A model generated the notes under the pieces. It made no database searches. It was not told the origin of the DNA and worked only from the letters and a program-made list of their open reading frames with translations. The translations under genes were made by a program, and so were the position numbers. Shown piece by piece: positions 51,156 to 60,472 of a DNA stretch of 64,000 nucleotides. Location of the stretch: positions 3,286,001 to 3,350,000 of the forward strand of contig NZ_SODF01000001.1 in NCBI RefSeq assembly GCF_004365875.1, read 5' to 3'. The stretch's first letter is position 1. Every line of letters starts with the position of its first letter. The DNA comes from Kribbella kalugense (GTDB lineage: Bacteria; Actinomycetota; Actinomycetes; Propionibacteriales; Kribbellaceae).

Positions 51156-52298
51156 TCAGTAGTCCTTGAGCTTCATCTTGATCGGATCGACTTCCAATTG
51201 CTGACCCGCCTCGGGTTTCAGAAACCACTCAGCGCCCCTTTTCCCGATCTCCTGGTTTTCGATCACGTACGGACGCAACTGCCGCTCGTACTCACTGAAG
51301 GCTGCGGCATGCTCCGCGTTTCTGGCAAGCTCGCCCGCCAGTACATAGGCAGCAACAACCGCCTGCGACGTGCCAAGTCCGGACGTCGGGGCGGCACATG
51401 CAGCGGCATCACCAACCAGCACGACCCGGTCCGTGGACCAGGATGGCATCCGGATCTGGCTCATGGGATCGAAGTACAACTCCCGGACCTTGCCCATGGC
51501 GTCCAGCAGCCGCGGCACCTCCCACTTCATATCCCCTAACTGCTCGACCAGAACCACCTTCTGCCGAACAGCGTCGCTCCGATCATCCAGAGGGGAGTCG
51601 GTAGCAAAGGAGAAGACCACCTGCATATCCTGCCGATCAGCTCGGCAACTGACACCGGCCGCACGGCCACCCAGCCGGTACAGGAAGCCTCGGTCGGCAG
51701 GGGGGAAAATGGTCGGGGCGGTGAACCCGGCGCCCATCATGCCAAGGTAGTGCGCGAACTCCCGCTCCGGTCCGAAAGCCAAGGAGCGAACCGTGGAATG
51801 CACACCGTCAGCTCCGACGACCAGATCGAAGACCTGGGATTCGCCTTGCCGGAACTCCACATACACTCCGTCGGTCTGCGCTGCCAGCGCGGTCACGGTA
51901 TCGTCGAACCAATGCGGGATCTCCCGGGTCGCAGCCGCGAGGATGTCGATCAGGTCGCCCTTCCGGATCTCGATGTCTCCTCCGAACACCTCCGGCGGCA
52001 CCGTCAGTTCGGGCTCTCCCTCCGGATCGAGGACAAGCGTTTCGCGTCGTGGCGTCTGACGGTGGCGGACTTCATCAATGAGGCCCATCCGGTCCAGGAT
52101 CTCCAGTGCAGGCCCGCGGAAGTCGACGTCGTACCCACCGGTGCGATGCGTGGTCGCGCATTCGACAACGAGAACGGAGAAGCCGTGCTGCTTCAGCCAG
52201 AACGCGAGCACTTCGCCGGCCACACCAGCACCGGAGACGAGAACCTTCTTAGGAGCCACTGCCAACTCTTTTCGGTTGAACGGAACGAAGACACTCAT
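51156..52298 (-). CDS. FAD-dependent aromatic-ring-type monooxygenase
   Basis: A 380-aa class A flavoprotein monooxygenase. The dinucleotide fold VLVSGAGVAGEVLAFWLKQHG is at the start, VVGADGVHSTVR is the DG motif and RVVLVGDAAACAAPTSGLGT is the GD motif that binds the FAD ribityl chain. Relatives hydroxylate phenols, polyketides or tetracyclines (TetX-like), so detoxification or tailoring is possible. The ATG at 52298 lacks a strong ribosome site; the GTG at 52259 would give a more typical N-terminus. It is not in an operon. Confidence 0.88.
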   Translation of the reverse strand: MSVFVPFNRKELAVAPKKVLVSGAGVAGEVLAFWLKQHGFSVLVVECATTHRTGGYDVDFRGPALEILDRMGLIDEVRHRQTPRRETLVLDPEGEPELTVPPEVFGGDIEIRKGDLIDILAAATREIPHWFDDTVTALAAQTDGVYVEFRQGESQVFDLVVGADGVHSTVRSLAFGPEREFAHYLGMMGAGFTAPTIFPPADRGFLYRLGGRAAGVSCRADRQDMQVVFSFATDSPLDDRSDAVRQKVVLVEQLGDMKWEVPRLLDAMGKVRELYFDPMSQIRMPSWSTDRVVLVGDAAACAAPTSGLGTSQAVVAAYVLAGELARNAEHAAAFSEYERQLRPYVIENQEIGKRGAEWFLKPEAGQQLEVDPIKMKLKDY

Positions 52299-52605
52299 AT
52301 TTGGTCATAGGTCGGAGGTAGTGGCGGCGCCCTGCTGCGCCTCCGCCTAAAGCTCGACTGCCGGCGGAATGGGCGACTTAGTCGATAGGTGGGTACAGGG
52401 GTCGATGGATGGACGAGATCTCCTCCGTCCACCTCCCACACAAAACCTTGCCATTGACAACTATATGCCTGCGCTCGCGGTTCAAGCGACCTGGAGCGGG
52501 TGGCAGGTTTCTCCAGCGAAGACGTTAGATCCAAGGTGCCATGTTCTTCGCCTGAGGCAACGAGATCTGCCGGATGAGAGGCGAGAGAGCCAAATCGACA
52601 GACGC
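52299..52605. other. Intergenic, nothing recognised
   Basis: About 300 bases between the monooxygenase start and the end of the zeta-like gene; it should hold the monooxygenase promoter. No clear hairpin or ORF was seen. Confidence 0.4.
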
Positions 52606-53595
52606 TCACCGTGGAACTCCCGGACGTGGAACTCCCCCCGGCGGGCGTAGTCGTGGAGCGGTCGTGCCGGCCGTCGCGATGCGGAAGGTGACCGCGATTG
52701 GATCCAGCTGCGGTCTGGCCAGATCGACGACCGCGATGGCCCCATTGATGGCCTCCTCTCGAATCCATCGGTCCGGCGCGCCGAGGCCGCGGAGTTCGTA
52801 GTCCCTGACGTCGCCCAGGAACTGCTTCGACTCCGCTAACGTCCAAATACGAGCACGCTCAGACCTGACGGCGTCGGCGGTCGCCGGAGAATGTTGCCAT
52901 CGGCCATCATCAGTCCGCCGATTACGGTAGACCGTCTGGCCATTTGGGCGAACCACCGCGACTACGTCCGCCGGACCGTCCTGGTCGAGCATGTCGGCCG
53001 CTTCCAGGACACCTTCATAGCACGCTTCGTGAACGCACATCTCGGCCATTCTGGCGTATCCGTAGGCCTGCAACGCCCGCAAGTGGCGATCCAGTCGACC
53101 GAAACGGCTGATCGACGCATGGGCCGCAACGAGGGCGACCTCGACTCGGTAGCCGCGGGCCTTGAAGCGGCGAGCCGATACGTCGAGCTCAAGCGGGTCG
53201 GCGAGATTCGTTTCCACCACCGCGTCGTATCGCTCCTCGATCGTCAACAACTCCGCCTCAGCAAGCCAGCGCCGGCCGTCGAAGCCGACGCATTGTTCGG
53301 CCCTGAGATCGTTGCTTCCGACAAGCTCGTGGAACGCGGGATGGTACGGCTCATATTGGTCTGCGCACAGCGTGACCACACCACCACGCCGATCCAGCAC
53401 TGAGCGGGCCAGCGCGCTAACAGACGCCTTGCCGTCACCTGGCTGACCCCCAACGAATACCACGACCGGGTTGTCCTGCCGACTAGCGGTCAGTTGGTCC
53501 GGAACAATGTGGTCGTGGAAGATCCGCTGACTCTCGGTCTCGTCGAGTACGTACTCGTCAGTGCTGTACTGCTCGTTCACTCGAACCACCGTCAC
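52606..53595 (-). CDS. Zeta-toxin-family kinase paralogue 2
   Basis: A 329-aa protein paralogous to 42283-43260 over almost its whole length (shared ETESQRIF, GGQPGDGKAS, FDGRRWL, RYDAVVETNLADP, CYEGVL, DDGRWQHSP). The P-loop again has Ala after GK. The conserved Asp before HP is kept (CADQYEPYHPAFH), unlike paralogue 1. A basic region (RFGRLDRHLRALQAYGYARM) matches the substrate-binding part of zeta proteins. The GTG at 53595 follows a GGAG-like site. No antitoxin gene is adjacent. It is monocistronic as far as can be seen. Confidence 0.8.
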   Translation of the reverse strand: MTVVRVNEQYSTDEYVLDETESQRIFHDHIVPDQLTASRQDNPVVVFVGGQPGDGKASVSALARSVLDRRGGVVTLCADQYEPYHPAFHELVGSNDLRAEQCVGFDGRRWLAEAELLTIEERYDAVVETNLADPLELDVSARRFKARGYRVEVALVAAHASISRFGRLDRHLRALQAYGYARMAEMCVHEACYEGVLEAADMLDQDGPADVVAVVRPNGQTVYRNRRTDDGRWQHSPATADAVRSERARIWTLAESKQFLGDVRDYELRGLGAPDRWIREEAINGAIAVVDLARPQLDPIAVTFRIATAGTTAPRLRPPGGVPRPGVPR

Positions 53596-54002
53596 TCCGC
53601 CTCGTGGCCAGTCCCACCTCAGACATAACCGAACAAGCTTGGTACCTGTCCCAGCATTTCCAGTTCCTTCGAACTACCGCGACCTATTCGTGCTCAACGG
53701 AACGCGCCACTCGGCGACCAACCCTGGTGTCGCGATGCTCGCCGCGACCAACGGGTGGATCGGCACGCTGGACGAGAACAACGGCAGCGTTTCAGTAACG
53801 CTGTGCCGGCGCCCCTCGAACACGAGGTCGAACGCGCGGCTGGTACGAATCGTCCCGACCCGTGCCTGCGTGCAGTCATCGGTAATGCGAACAATCAGGC
53901 TGGACTCGGTCAGACCCAGGTCAAACGATCCACGAATATCCTCACGTCGCCGGTCAGCGCGAACACATAGCGGCGCCTGGCGTTCCGACCAGAGATTTCA
54001 CG
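53596..54002. other. No confident gene
   Basis: About 400 bases with short frames on both strands but no domain or ribosome site. It presumably contains the zeta paralogue promoter at its left edge. Confidence 0.4.
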
Positions 54003-54350
54003 GTGCGCATCGGACCGCTGACCCACATGCACAGGTATCGTCTGGCCGTGGTAGATGCTCCCTTCAACGTTCTCGCCGAACTCGGCGCTGCTGCCTGGTC
54101 GCCTCGAGAGGCGGCCGCGTACGAGGCCGCGTTGGAGGGGGTCAGCCAGGCGATCGGGCACTTCGAAACGCTCATCGCGGCAGAGCAGGCGGCGGAACAT
54201 CCGAACGACCTCCAGATCGCTGACTGGCAACTGCAGCGACGCGCATGGGCAGCTCGAGGTCGCACGCTGACGCCATTAGACGAAGATGAGATCGCTCAAA
54301 TTTGGGTGGACGGCGAGGAACTCCTTGCCGACCCGGACTGGACCGGCTGA
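54003..54350 (+). CDS. Hypothetical acidic protein
   Basis: A 115-aa protein (GTG at 54003; ATG at 54027 is an alternative). It is acidic and mostly helical (SPREAAAYEAALEGVSQAI, DEDEIAQIWVDGEELL). Codon use is typical of real genes here. No domain is recognised and it has no operon partner. Confidence 0.5.
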   Translation: MRIGPLTHMHRYRLAVVDAPFNVLAELGAAAWSPREAAAYEAALEGVSQAIGHFETLIAAEQAAEHPNDLQIADWQLQRRAWAARGRTLTPLDEDEIAQIWVDGEELLADPDWTG

Positions 54351-55004
54351 GCACCTCTCAGTAAGTACGCCCCAACCAAGGCGCGTTCGTGGCCGGATGG
54401 GGTCCCCAAAGGAGCCCTCACCGCGATCTACCGGGCAGTTCCGAGCAGGTTCTCACGCGTCGCCGCATCGCTCGGAGCCAGCACATCGTCCGCGGCCATC
54501 CCGCATCCGATCATCAAGCACAAGCCGCCAACTCAGGTCCTGGATCGGACCCTGCTCAAGGTCGCAGTGGTGCGGCACATTCGGCATGATCTCGGGCAAC
54601 TCAAGCAGCCGATGCCGACTAAACGCCGTCAGCCCAGACCAGACATCAGCAGTCGATTCCTCACGCCTTCGATGATCACCTTTGCCCTGTTCATGAGCTC
54701 GACCATTCGCCGCCGGGCGGCAACGCTGCGCGTCACTTTCAGTCCATCTGCTGCCTCCATTGTGACCGCTGATACGAGGTCCGATACCTCCAACGCGGAG
54801 CACAGCGGCTCAACTGATGCCGTCGGCAACTTTCTGTCACGCGAACTCAGGAGGTCGGGCTTCGGCTTCGAGATTGATCGGCTGCGCATGCTCTTCTCTA
54901 CAAGCCAAGTGCGCCGCTTCAACGATCCTCGAAAGATCTCTTCTCCCACGACCTTCGCACCTACGCTAGCCGCGTTGACCATCCCCTTCCTTGAGGAGCT
55001 CACC
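54351..55004. other. No confident gene
   Basis: About 650 bases between two small genes. A minus-strand frame near 54630-54880 (LEVSDLVSAVTMEAADGL) looks mildly protein-like, but there is no start or domain. It may be a gene remnant. Confidence 0.4.
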
Positions 55005-55331
55005 TTGCGGATTCCCCGAACCGCACTTCGCGCAACACTGTCCCTGGTGGCGGCAGCCGCCCTCGCCACCACTGGCAGTACCCTCGCTCAGGCGCAGCCG
55101 GCCCGCCCCGCCTCGGTGACCTGCAGCATGGGCTCGGACTGGAACCACATCACAGGCGATGGAGTACAGATCCACACGCAGCCCAACGCCGGGTCGACTG
55201 TGCTCGGTCTTGCATACAGGAGTGGCCTCTTCTGCGACGCCGGCATAGCCGGCAACTGGGTCTACGGACGGTACTACCCGACCGGAGTCACCGGCTGGGT
55301 CTACAGGGCCTACGTCGAGCCCTGGGCCTGA
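55005..55331 (+). CDS. Secreted SH3-like-domain protein
   Basis: A 108-aa secreted protein starting with TTG at 55005 after a perfect GAGGAG. The signal peptide (RIPRTALRATLSLVAAAALA) ends near AQAQPARPA. The mature part is a bacterial SH3-like domain: GDGVQIHTQPNAGSTVLGLA and GNWVYGRYYPTGVTGWVYRAYV, with two Cys (TCSMGSD and LFCDAG) that likely form a disulfide. Such domains bind cell-wall material. A hairpin terminator follows. Confidence 0.8.
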   Translation: MRIPRTALRATLSLVAAAALATTGSTLAQAQPARPASVTCSMGSDWNHITGDGVQIHTQPNAGSTVLGLAYRSGLFCDAGIAGNWVYGRYYPTGVTGWVYRAYVEPWA

Positions 55332-55350
55332 ATTCTCGTACCCTTAGCCC

Positions 55351-55393
55351 GTGGGGCTGGCCCTCTCGCCTCTCGATGGCCAGCCCCGCACGA
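55351..55393 (+). terminator. Hairpin terminator after the SH3 gene
   Basis: Arms GGGGCTGGCC (55354-55363) and GGCCAGCCCC (55379-55388) pair perfectly around a 15-base loop, with extra pairing outside. It lies 20 bases after the SH3 gene stop. There is no T-run. Confidence 0.7.
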
Positions 55394-55534
55394 ATGCCTG
55401 TTCCGCTGTCCCACATCTGCATGTACCGAGCGCTTCTCGGCCCCAGGCCGATGCTGACCTGTTGAGTTGCTCGCGAAACAACGCGCGCAGCCGAACCATG
55501 GCGCATTTTCTGCTCGGGCCGATGCCGCGGACCT

Positions 55535-56743
55535 CTATGTCTGCCTCTCCGCCGCAGATGGATCCGGGGCAGGCCGTATGCCGTACCACACCACGACGCC
55601 GTAGAGCGCTGGTACGACGAGGAGCACGAGAAGGACGACCAGTAAGGCAGTCGTCGGCCAACCCGGTACCAGCGACGTCAGCGCCGCCACGGCCCCACAC
55701 AACACCTTCAGACTCGGGCTGAGCCGCGCATGGGTCGGCTCGTCCGGACCACGGTCGAGCGTCAATTCGAGCAAAGCCAGCCCAACAAGAGCAACAGCAA
55801 CCGCGCTGCCCAGAAGTACATGCCCCGCCATCGCCCGAACTCCGGCGCTCTCGCCGATGCTGAGCGAAATCGCCGCACCGGTTGCCGTGATCGCGACAAG
55901 CACCACCAGATGCAAATACACCCAGCCCAACGCAGCACCGAACCTCGGCCGTGGCGGCCGTCGCGCGATGAAATCGAAGTAGACCCACCACAAGCCAAAT
56001 CCGACGGCCAACCCGAGCAAGCCATCGAGTGCCTGAATCACCCCCAAGCGATGCTCGTGATTCAGCTCACCCAGACCGGTCACAACCCCAACGATCGCCT
56101 CCCCCAGCACGATGATCGTCAACTGACCGAACCGCTCCGGGAACTTCGACGCCGAAATCCGCGGCAGCGCGGACTGACGCCGAAGCGTCAGGGTCGGTGT
56201 GAGGATCTCGACGAGCACGGCGGTTCCGAACAACAGTCGGCGCTCCCAGCCCTCGAGATCAATGGCCAACAGCAGCAGCACGGACGCCGATAAGAACCCT
56301 CCTACAAACCGGACCGCCACTGGACGAAAGACCGGCTCATGGCAGGCCGCCCGGACCCACTGCACCATGTTCACCGCCCGCGTCGCCAGGTAGGCACCGA
56401 TGAACCCGCCGTACCCAGCGCCGAGCCCATCCTCGGTCCAGACCGCGAGCGCCGCCACAGCAGCCATCGCTACAAACGTGAACAGACGGTTCTCCAAACC
56501 ATCAGACTCGAATCGCTCAACGTAGTAGGTAAAACCATTCCAAGCCCAGAACACCGCGCCGAACTGCAAACAGAACCCAACCACGGCACCAGGCGTCACA
56601 TCTTGCGCCAGATCGTGCGACAGCCGTGCGATGACGACGACGAAGACAAGATCGAAGAACAGCTCGAGCCACGAGACGTGGCGCTCGATCTCATCATCCT
56701 CGTCGGTTCGCAGCCGAGCTCGCTGCCACCAGATTGTTCTCAC
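55535..56743 (-). CDS. LtrA-family membrane protein
   Basis: A 402-aa polytopic membrane protein of the low-temperature-requirement A family. The N-terminal block VSWLELFFDLVFVVVIARLSH is its hallmark. FPERFGQLTIIVLGEAIVGVV is the second conserved block. About 10-12 hydrophobic helices are visible. The function is poorly known. The GTG at 56743 is preceded by AAGGGG. No partner gene is evident. Confidence 0.9.
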   Translation of the reverse strand: MRTIWWQRARLRTDEDDEIERHVSWLELFFDLVFVVVIARLSHDLAQDVTPGAVVGFCLQFGAVFWAWNGFTYYVERFESDGLENRLFTFVAMAAVAALAVWTEDGLGAGYGGFIGAYLATRAVNMVQWVRAACHEPVFRPVAVRFVGGFLSASVLLLLAIDLEGWERRLLFGTAVLVEILTPTLTLRRQSALPRISASKFPERFGQLTIIVLGEAIVGVVTGLGELNHEHRLGVIQALDGLLGLAVGFGLWWVYFDFIARRPPRPRFGAALGWVYLHLVVLVAITATGAAISLSIGESAGVRAMAGHVLLGSAVAVALVGLALLELTLDRGPDEPTHARLSPSLKVLCGAVAALTSLVPGWPTTALLVVLLVLLVVPALYGVVVWYGIRPAPDPSAAERQT

Positions 56744-57248
56744 CGGTCAACGTCCCCTTGATTGACTACAACGAGCATTGCATGTCTGGAAGTTCCACGT
56801 TCGTTGTACTTGGACGCCATACGAAGCGGCAAGGTCGCGTGGCTGACTGAAACAGATTCGATAGCTACCGATCGCGCTGACCTCAGCAGGCTGGCTGATC
56901 GATCCTTCGTCGGTCATCATGAGGGCATCGAGCCTCTGGCCAGGGTTGAGAGCGGAGCGATCGCGCCGTTCGGAGCCACGCACCATCTCGCCGACCATCA
57001 CCTCATTGAGGTGAACAGTAACCACGCCTCACCGCGGTCGGACGTGGTCCAGATGCTCAACCTGCCCTGGAGTTCACTGGTTTGTCGCCGAACGGTCCCA
57101 TTCATGCGTCGCCTGATCGATGCGGAAGTACACACATCAAGCTGACTCTTCCGATCGATCCGAGAACAAGTGGCTTCGAGGATTGTTGAAGATGGTGGAC
57201 ATGTGTGAACACGAAGATTCTCAACGATCTCACTGCTACCATCGCACC
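56744..57248. other. No confident gene; promoter region of the MarR gene
   Basis: About 500 bases. The best frame (56762-57145 plus, 127 codons) has neither a ribosome site nor a domain, and base composition is lower in G/C than the neighbours. It may be degraded. Confidence 0.4.
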
Positions 57249-57767
57249 GTGTCGCCCGCGTTGGATTCTGTGGATCACCTTGTAGAGGTTCTGGCGGACT
57301 CGCATGAGCCGGGGCAGCTTCGCGCCAAAGCGCTGGCCTACCGTCTGCGCCGCCTCGCACACTGGTTGGAGACCGAGATCAAGCGCGAGCTGGCCGCTCT
57401 CGGCATCGAGTTGTGGGAGCTGGAGCTACTCGCCTGCCTGATCCGCTCCACCCCGGACCGTCAGCTCAGCGCTGGGCAGCTGGCCGCCGAGTTGCAGCTC
57501 ACGTCTGGCGCCGTCACGAATCGCGTCGGACGTCTCGAGCGCTTGGGATGGGTCACCCGGGACTTCGCTCCCACCGACCGCCGCTCGGTGCTGGTGACCC
57601 TGACGGAGGCCGGAGCGCAGCGTGCGTACGACGTGTTCGCCGCGAAGACAGGCATCGAGTCCGCGCTCCTGTCGGGGATCACCGCGGCCAGGCAAGATCG
57701 GCTCAACAATGATCTCCGGGCCCTCCTGCTCACAATGGAAACGCTCAAGGGCGACGGCAGCCGATAG
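57249..57767 (+). CDS. MarR-family regulator
   Basis: A 172-aa winged-helix regulator. ELELLACLIRSTPDRQLSAGQLAAELQLT and SGAVTNRVGRLERLGWV (overlapping blocks) form the HTH, and DRRSVLVTLTEAGAQRAYDV the wing and dimer helix. The GTG at 57249 gives the family's length; the frame is open upstream without support. Its probable target was the short-chain dehydrogenase encoded on the opposite strand next to it, now only a remnant. Confidence 0.88.
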   Translation: MSPALDSVDHLVEVLADSHEPGQLRAKALAYRLRRLAHWLETEIKRELAALGIELWELELLACLIRSTPDRQLSAGQLAAELQLTSGAVTNRVGRLERLGWVTRDFAPTDRRSVLVTLTEAGAQRAYDVFAAKTGIESALLSGITAARQDRLNNDLRALLLTMETLKGDGSR

Positions 57768-57822
57768 CCCGCAGCACGAGGCCGGCCCAGGCGCTCGCAC
57801 GGCCCCGATCCAGGTGCTGAAG

Positions 57823-58053
57823 CCACCCGATCGTGACCGTCGCGCCGGTGGCGCAGTCAGCTTCCGGTCCATCCAGATAGGAGACCATCTCGGCAGGAAC
57901 AGCGATCCAGCCGACCGCCGTGCGGCCGACGATGATCGAGGTGCCCAATCCGTTCACTGGCCTCGGGTTGTTCTCGGTAGACCTGGGCTGAACGTTGTTC
58001 ACCGTGATGCCGCGGAGGCCCAAGTCTCTGGCCAGACGACGAACAAGATGCCG
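57823..58053 (-). pseudogene. Remnant of a short-chain dehydrogenase/reductase
   Basis: About 77 codons on the minus strand read LVRRLARDLGLRGITVNNVQP, then later AVPAEMVSYLDGPEADCATGATVTI, the C-terminal half of a classical SDR (normally PG-ST after VNNVQP and GATLTVDGG at the end). The N-terminal cofactor-binding and catalytic parts are absent. It lies just downstream of the MerR gene on the same strand. Confidence 0.75.
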
Positions 58054-58135
58054 GCCGGCCGCTAGTGGTTGCGGGGTGGGACGTTGATAACGCCAGCGTG
58101 GCGCGACGTTGGACTTGAGCTTCCCACGGATGGTC

Positions 58136-58528
58136 TCAGGATTCGCGGACGAAGCTCGCACAGTCCGGACAGCTGTCGAGATATCGATGGCGACACTCGG
58201 CGGTGTGCTGCAGAAACGTGATCGCCTGCTGTTTGCGAACTATCTCATCTTCGAGCGCCGCGATCTTCGCCTTCACGATCGCCTGTGCCGCCGACTTCGT
58301 CGGCGCCATTGCGGCGGTCACCTCGGGCAGCGAGAGCCCAACGCGTCGGAGTTTCAGCACCGTGCGCGCCTGCTCGATGGCGCTGTCGTTGTAGGTGCGG
58401 TAGCCGTTGCCGTCGCGGCCCACGGTGAGCGCCCCCACCTGTTCCCAGTGCCGCAGCACGTGAGTTTCGATGCCGAGTTCTGCGGCTACTTCGCCGATCG
58501 TCTTCAGCAACCGCACCCTTGCCTTCAT
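58136..58528 (-). CDS. MerR-family regulator
   Basis: A 130-aa regulator. The N-terminal HTH/wing is TIGEVAAELGIETHVLRHWEQVGAL followed by GRDGNGYRTYNDSAI; a long coiled-coil dimerisation helix (IVKAKIAALEDEIVRKQQAI) precedes a Cys-containing tail (ECRHRYLDSCPDC) that could sense metal or oxidants. The ATG at 58528 lies inside the palindrome shared with the divergent NmrA-like gene, so it should regulate that gene and itself. Confidence 0.9.
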   Translation of the reverse strand: MKARVRLLKTIGEVAAELGIETHVLRHWEQVGALTVGRDGNGYRTYNDSAIEQARTVLKLRRVGLSLPEVTAAMAPTKSAAQAIVKAKIAALEDEIVRKQQAITFLQHTAECRHRYLDSCPDCASFVRES

Positions 58529-58539
58529 GTCAACATGAA
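58524..58539. promoter_or_regulatory. Perfect 16-bp palindrome between merR and the NmrA-like gene
   Basis: TTCATGTCAACATGAA is a perfect palindrome, overlapping the MerR start and 18 bases upstream of the NmrA-like start. MerR regulators bind such dyads within the promoter spacer, so this is the likely operator. Confidence 0.7.
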
Positions 58540-58556
58540 CCCTTAGCTTCTCGATC

Positions 58557-59510
58557 ATGCCTGACACTGCTGACCCCACCGGGTCTCGTCACCGTCCGTC
58601 GATCCTTGTCACCGGCGCGACCGGCAATGTCGGTCGCGAAGTCGTCAACCGTCTCGTCGAGCGCGACGCTCGCGTGCGATGCCTCGTGCGGAATCGGCCC
58701 GAACCGCGATCTGACGTCGACTGGGTGGTAGGTGACCTCACAGACCCCACCGATGTACGTGAGGCGATGGTCGGGGTGGACACGGTCTTCCTCATCTGGC
58801 CCCTACTCGATTCCGGCCCAGCTTGCGAGGTCGTGACGGAACTCGCAGCGACGACGCCCCGCGTCGTCTACCTGTCTTCGACCGCGATCGACGACAGCGC
58901 TTCTCGGCAGAGCGATTCTATCGTCCAGGTTCACGCCGAGATGGAACGGTTGCTGCACCACGCCGGTCTGAGCACCATCGTGCTGCGCAGCGACACGCTC
59001 GCGTCCAATGCGCGTGGCTGGGTGGCGCAACTGAGCATGGGAGACGAGGTGTCCGGTCCTGACGTCGCGCGGACGCCCGTGGTCGACGAACGAGATGTCG
59101 CGGATGCCGCCGTCGCCGCGCTACTCACGCCGAACGACGAACTCGACCAGGGCCTGTACCTGCTCACGGGACCCGAAGCCCTCACCCGCGCCGACCAGGT
59201 AGCCCAACTCGGCGCCGCACTTCACCGTCCCTTACGCTTCCGCCCGCTCCCAGCAGACCTGGCGCGATCACGCATGCTCGCAGACGGTCGACCAGAGCCA
59301 TTGGTGGAAGCACTGGTCAGCGCCTCGGTGCACGACCGGCGCGCAACCGCATCACTGATCACGTCGAGCGCCTCACCGGCCGACCAGCCGGCACCTTCGC
59401 CAAGTGGGCCACCGACCATGCGGTCGAGTTCCACTGACGAGGACTGCGGGATCCCACCCCACGCCGCTACGAACCTGCTCGACGACCTGCATGGGGTGAG
59501 CACGAACTAG
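58557..59510 (+). CDS. NmrA-like NAD(P)-binding protein with a frameshifted C-terminus
   Basis: A Rossmann-fold protein: ILVTGATGNVGREVVNRL is the dinucleotide loop, then WVVGDLTDPTDVREAM and VDTVFLIWPLL as in NmrA/atypical SDR redox sensors or quinone reductases. As written it has 317 residues, but after about residue 263 the text is Ser/Pro-rich and unlike the family. A neighbouring frame from about 59345 reads RITDHVERLTGRPAGTFAKW and stops at 59437, the normal ending. One base is therefore lost or gained near 59343. The core is intact, so it may still fold. It is under the divergent MerR gene. Confidence 0.75.
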   Translation: MPDTADPTGSRHRPSILVTGATGNVGREVVNRLVERDARVRCLVRNRPEPRSDVDWVVGDLTDPTDVREAMVGVDTVFLIWPLLDSGPACEVVTELAATTPRVVYLSSTAIDDSASRQSDSIVQVHAEMERLLHHAGLSTIVLRSDTLASNARGWVAQLSMGDEVSGPDVARTPVVDERDVADAAVAALLTPNDELDQGLYLLTGPEALTRADQVAQLGAALHRPLRFRPLPADLARSRMLADGRPEPLVEALVSASVHDRRATASLITSSASPADQPAPSPSGPPTMRSSSTDEDCGIPPHAATNLLDDLHGVSTN

Positions 59511-59537
59511 TCGTTAGAGTCCGACTGGAAGGTACCC

Positions 59538-60472
59538 ATGGCGCACGACAACGCTCCACTGTCCGTCTAGGGACGCCGGCGGCTGGTCGAGCGCTGCAAG
59601 GCCCGACCGATCGCACACGTCGCCGCCGAGATGGGGATCTCGCGCGTCTGCGCCTCGAAGTGAGTGAGCCGATGGCGGCAGCACGGCGAGGCAGGGCTCC
59701 TCGACCTTTCCTCGACTCCGCACCACAGCCCACGCAACACCCTCCCTGGGTGATCGAGCAGGTTGAGGCCTGGCGGCGAGAGTACAAGTGATCTGCCCAA
59801 CGGATCACCGACGAGCTCGCGGACCTGGCTTCAGCATCAACCGCCGCACCGTCACCCGGCATCTGACAAGGCTCGGGCTCACTAGCCGCCGGTTCATTGA
59901 CCCTGACGGCGACAACAACCGCATGCCCGGAAAGATCAAAGCCCGCTGGCCCGGACCTATGGTGCATCTGGACGTTAAGAAGGTCGGTCAGATCCCCGAC
60001 GGCCGCGGCTGGCGCGAAACGCGGCGACATCTACCTGCATTCGGCCATCGACGGCTTCTCCTACACCGAGCCGCTCGAAGACGAGAAGGGAACGACCGTC
60101 GCTGCGTTCCTCATGCGAGCCAAGGCGTGGTTCGCGGCCCACGGCATCAACCACATCCACCGCACAGTTGCCGACAACGGTGCGTGTACCGGTCAGCGGA
60201 CTTCGCCCGCATCGTGGGTAACCGGACCCGACATCAGAGGACCAGGCTTACACCCCACGACACAATGGAAAGGTGGAGCGCTACGAGCGGATCCTGGCAG
60301 AGAGGAGCTCCTTCACGCTCGCGAGTTCACCAGCGAAGACGCACGCTCGACTGCGGTCGCGGTCTGGAACATCCATTACAACTACCACCGTCAGCACAGT
60401 GGCGCAGGCGGTCAGCCACCAGCATCATGTTTGCGGGCGGGAGTCACCAATGTCCGGGCCTCCTACTGCTAG
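59538..60472 (+). mobile_element. Degenerate IS481-family transposase
   Basis: Successive frames give the IS481 transposase text in order: MAHDNAPLSV-stop-GRRRLVERC, RPIAHVAAEMGISRVCASK (HTH), RWRQHGEAGLLDLSSTPHHSPR, FSINRRTVTRHLTRLGL, GPMVHLDVKKVGQIPDG (first catalytic Asp), DIYLHSAIDGFSYTEPL, HIHRTVADNGAC (second Asp), and KVERYERIL with EFTSEDARSTAVAVWNIHYNYHR. At least three stop codons and several frameshifts destroy it. I could not define terminal inverted repeats. Confidence 0.85.

Noticed and set aside
54629-55072. A 147-codon minus-strand ORF overlapping the SH3 gene
   Set aside because: It overlaps the signal peptide of a gene with a perfect ribosome site and has no start signal or domain of its own.
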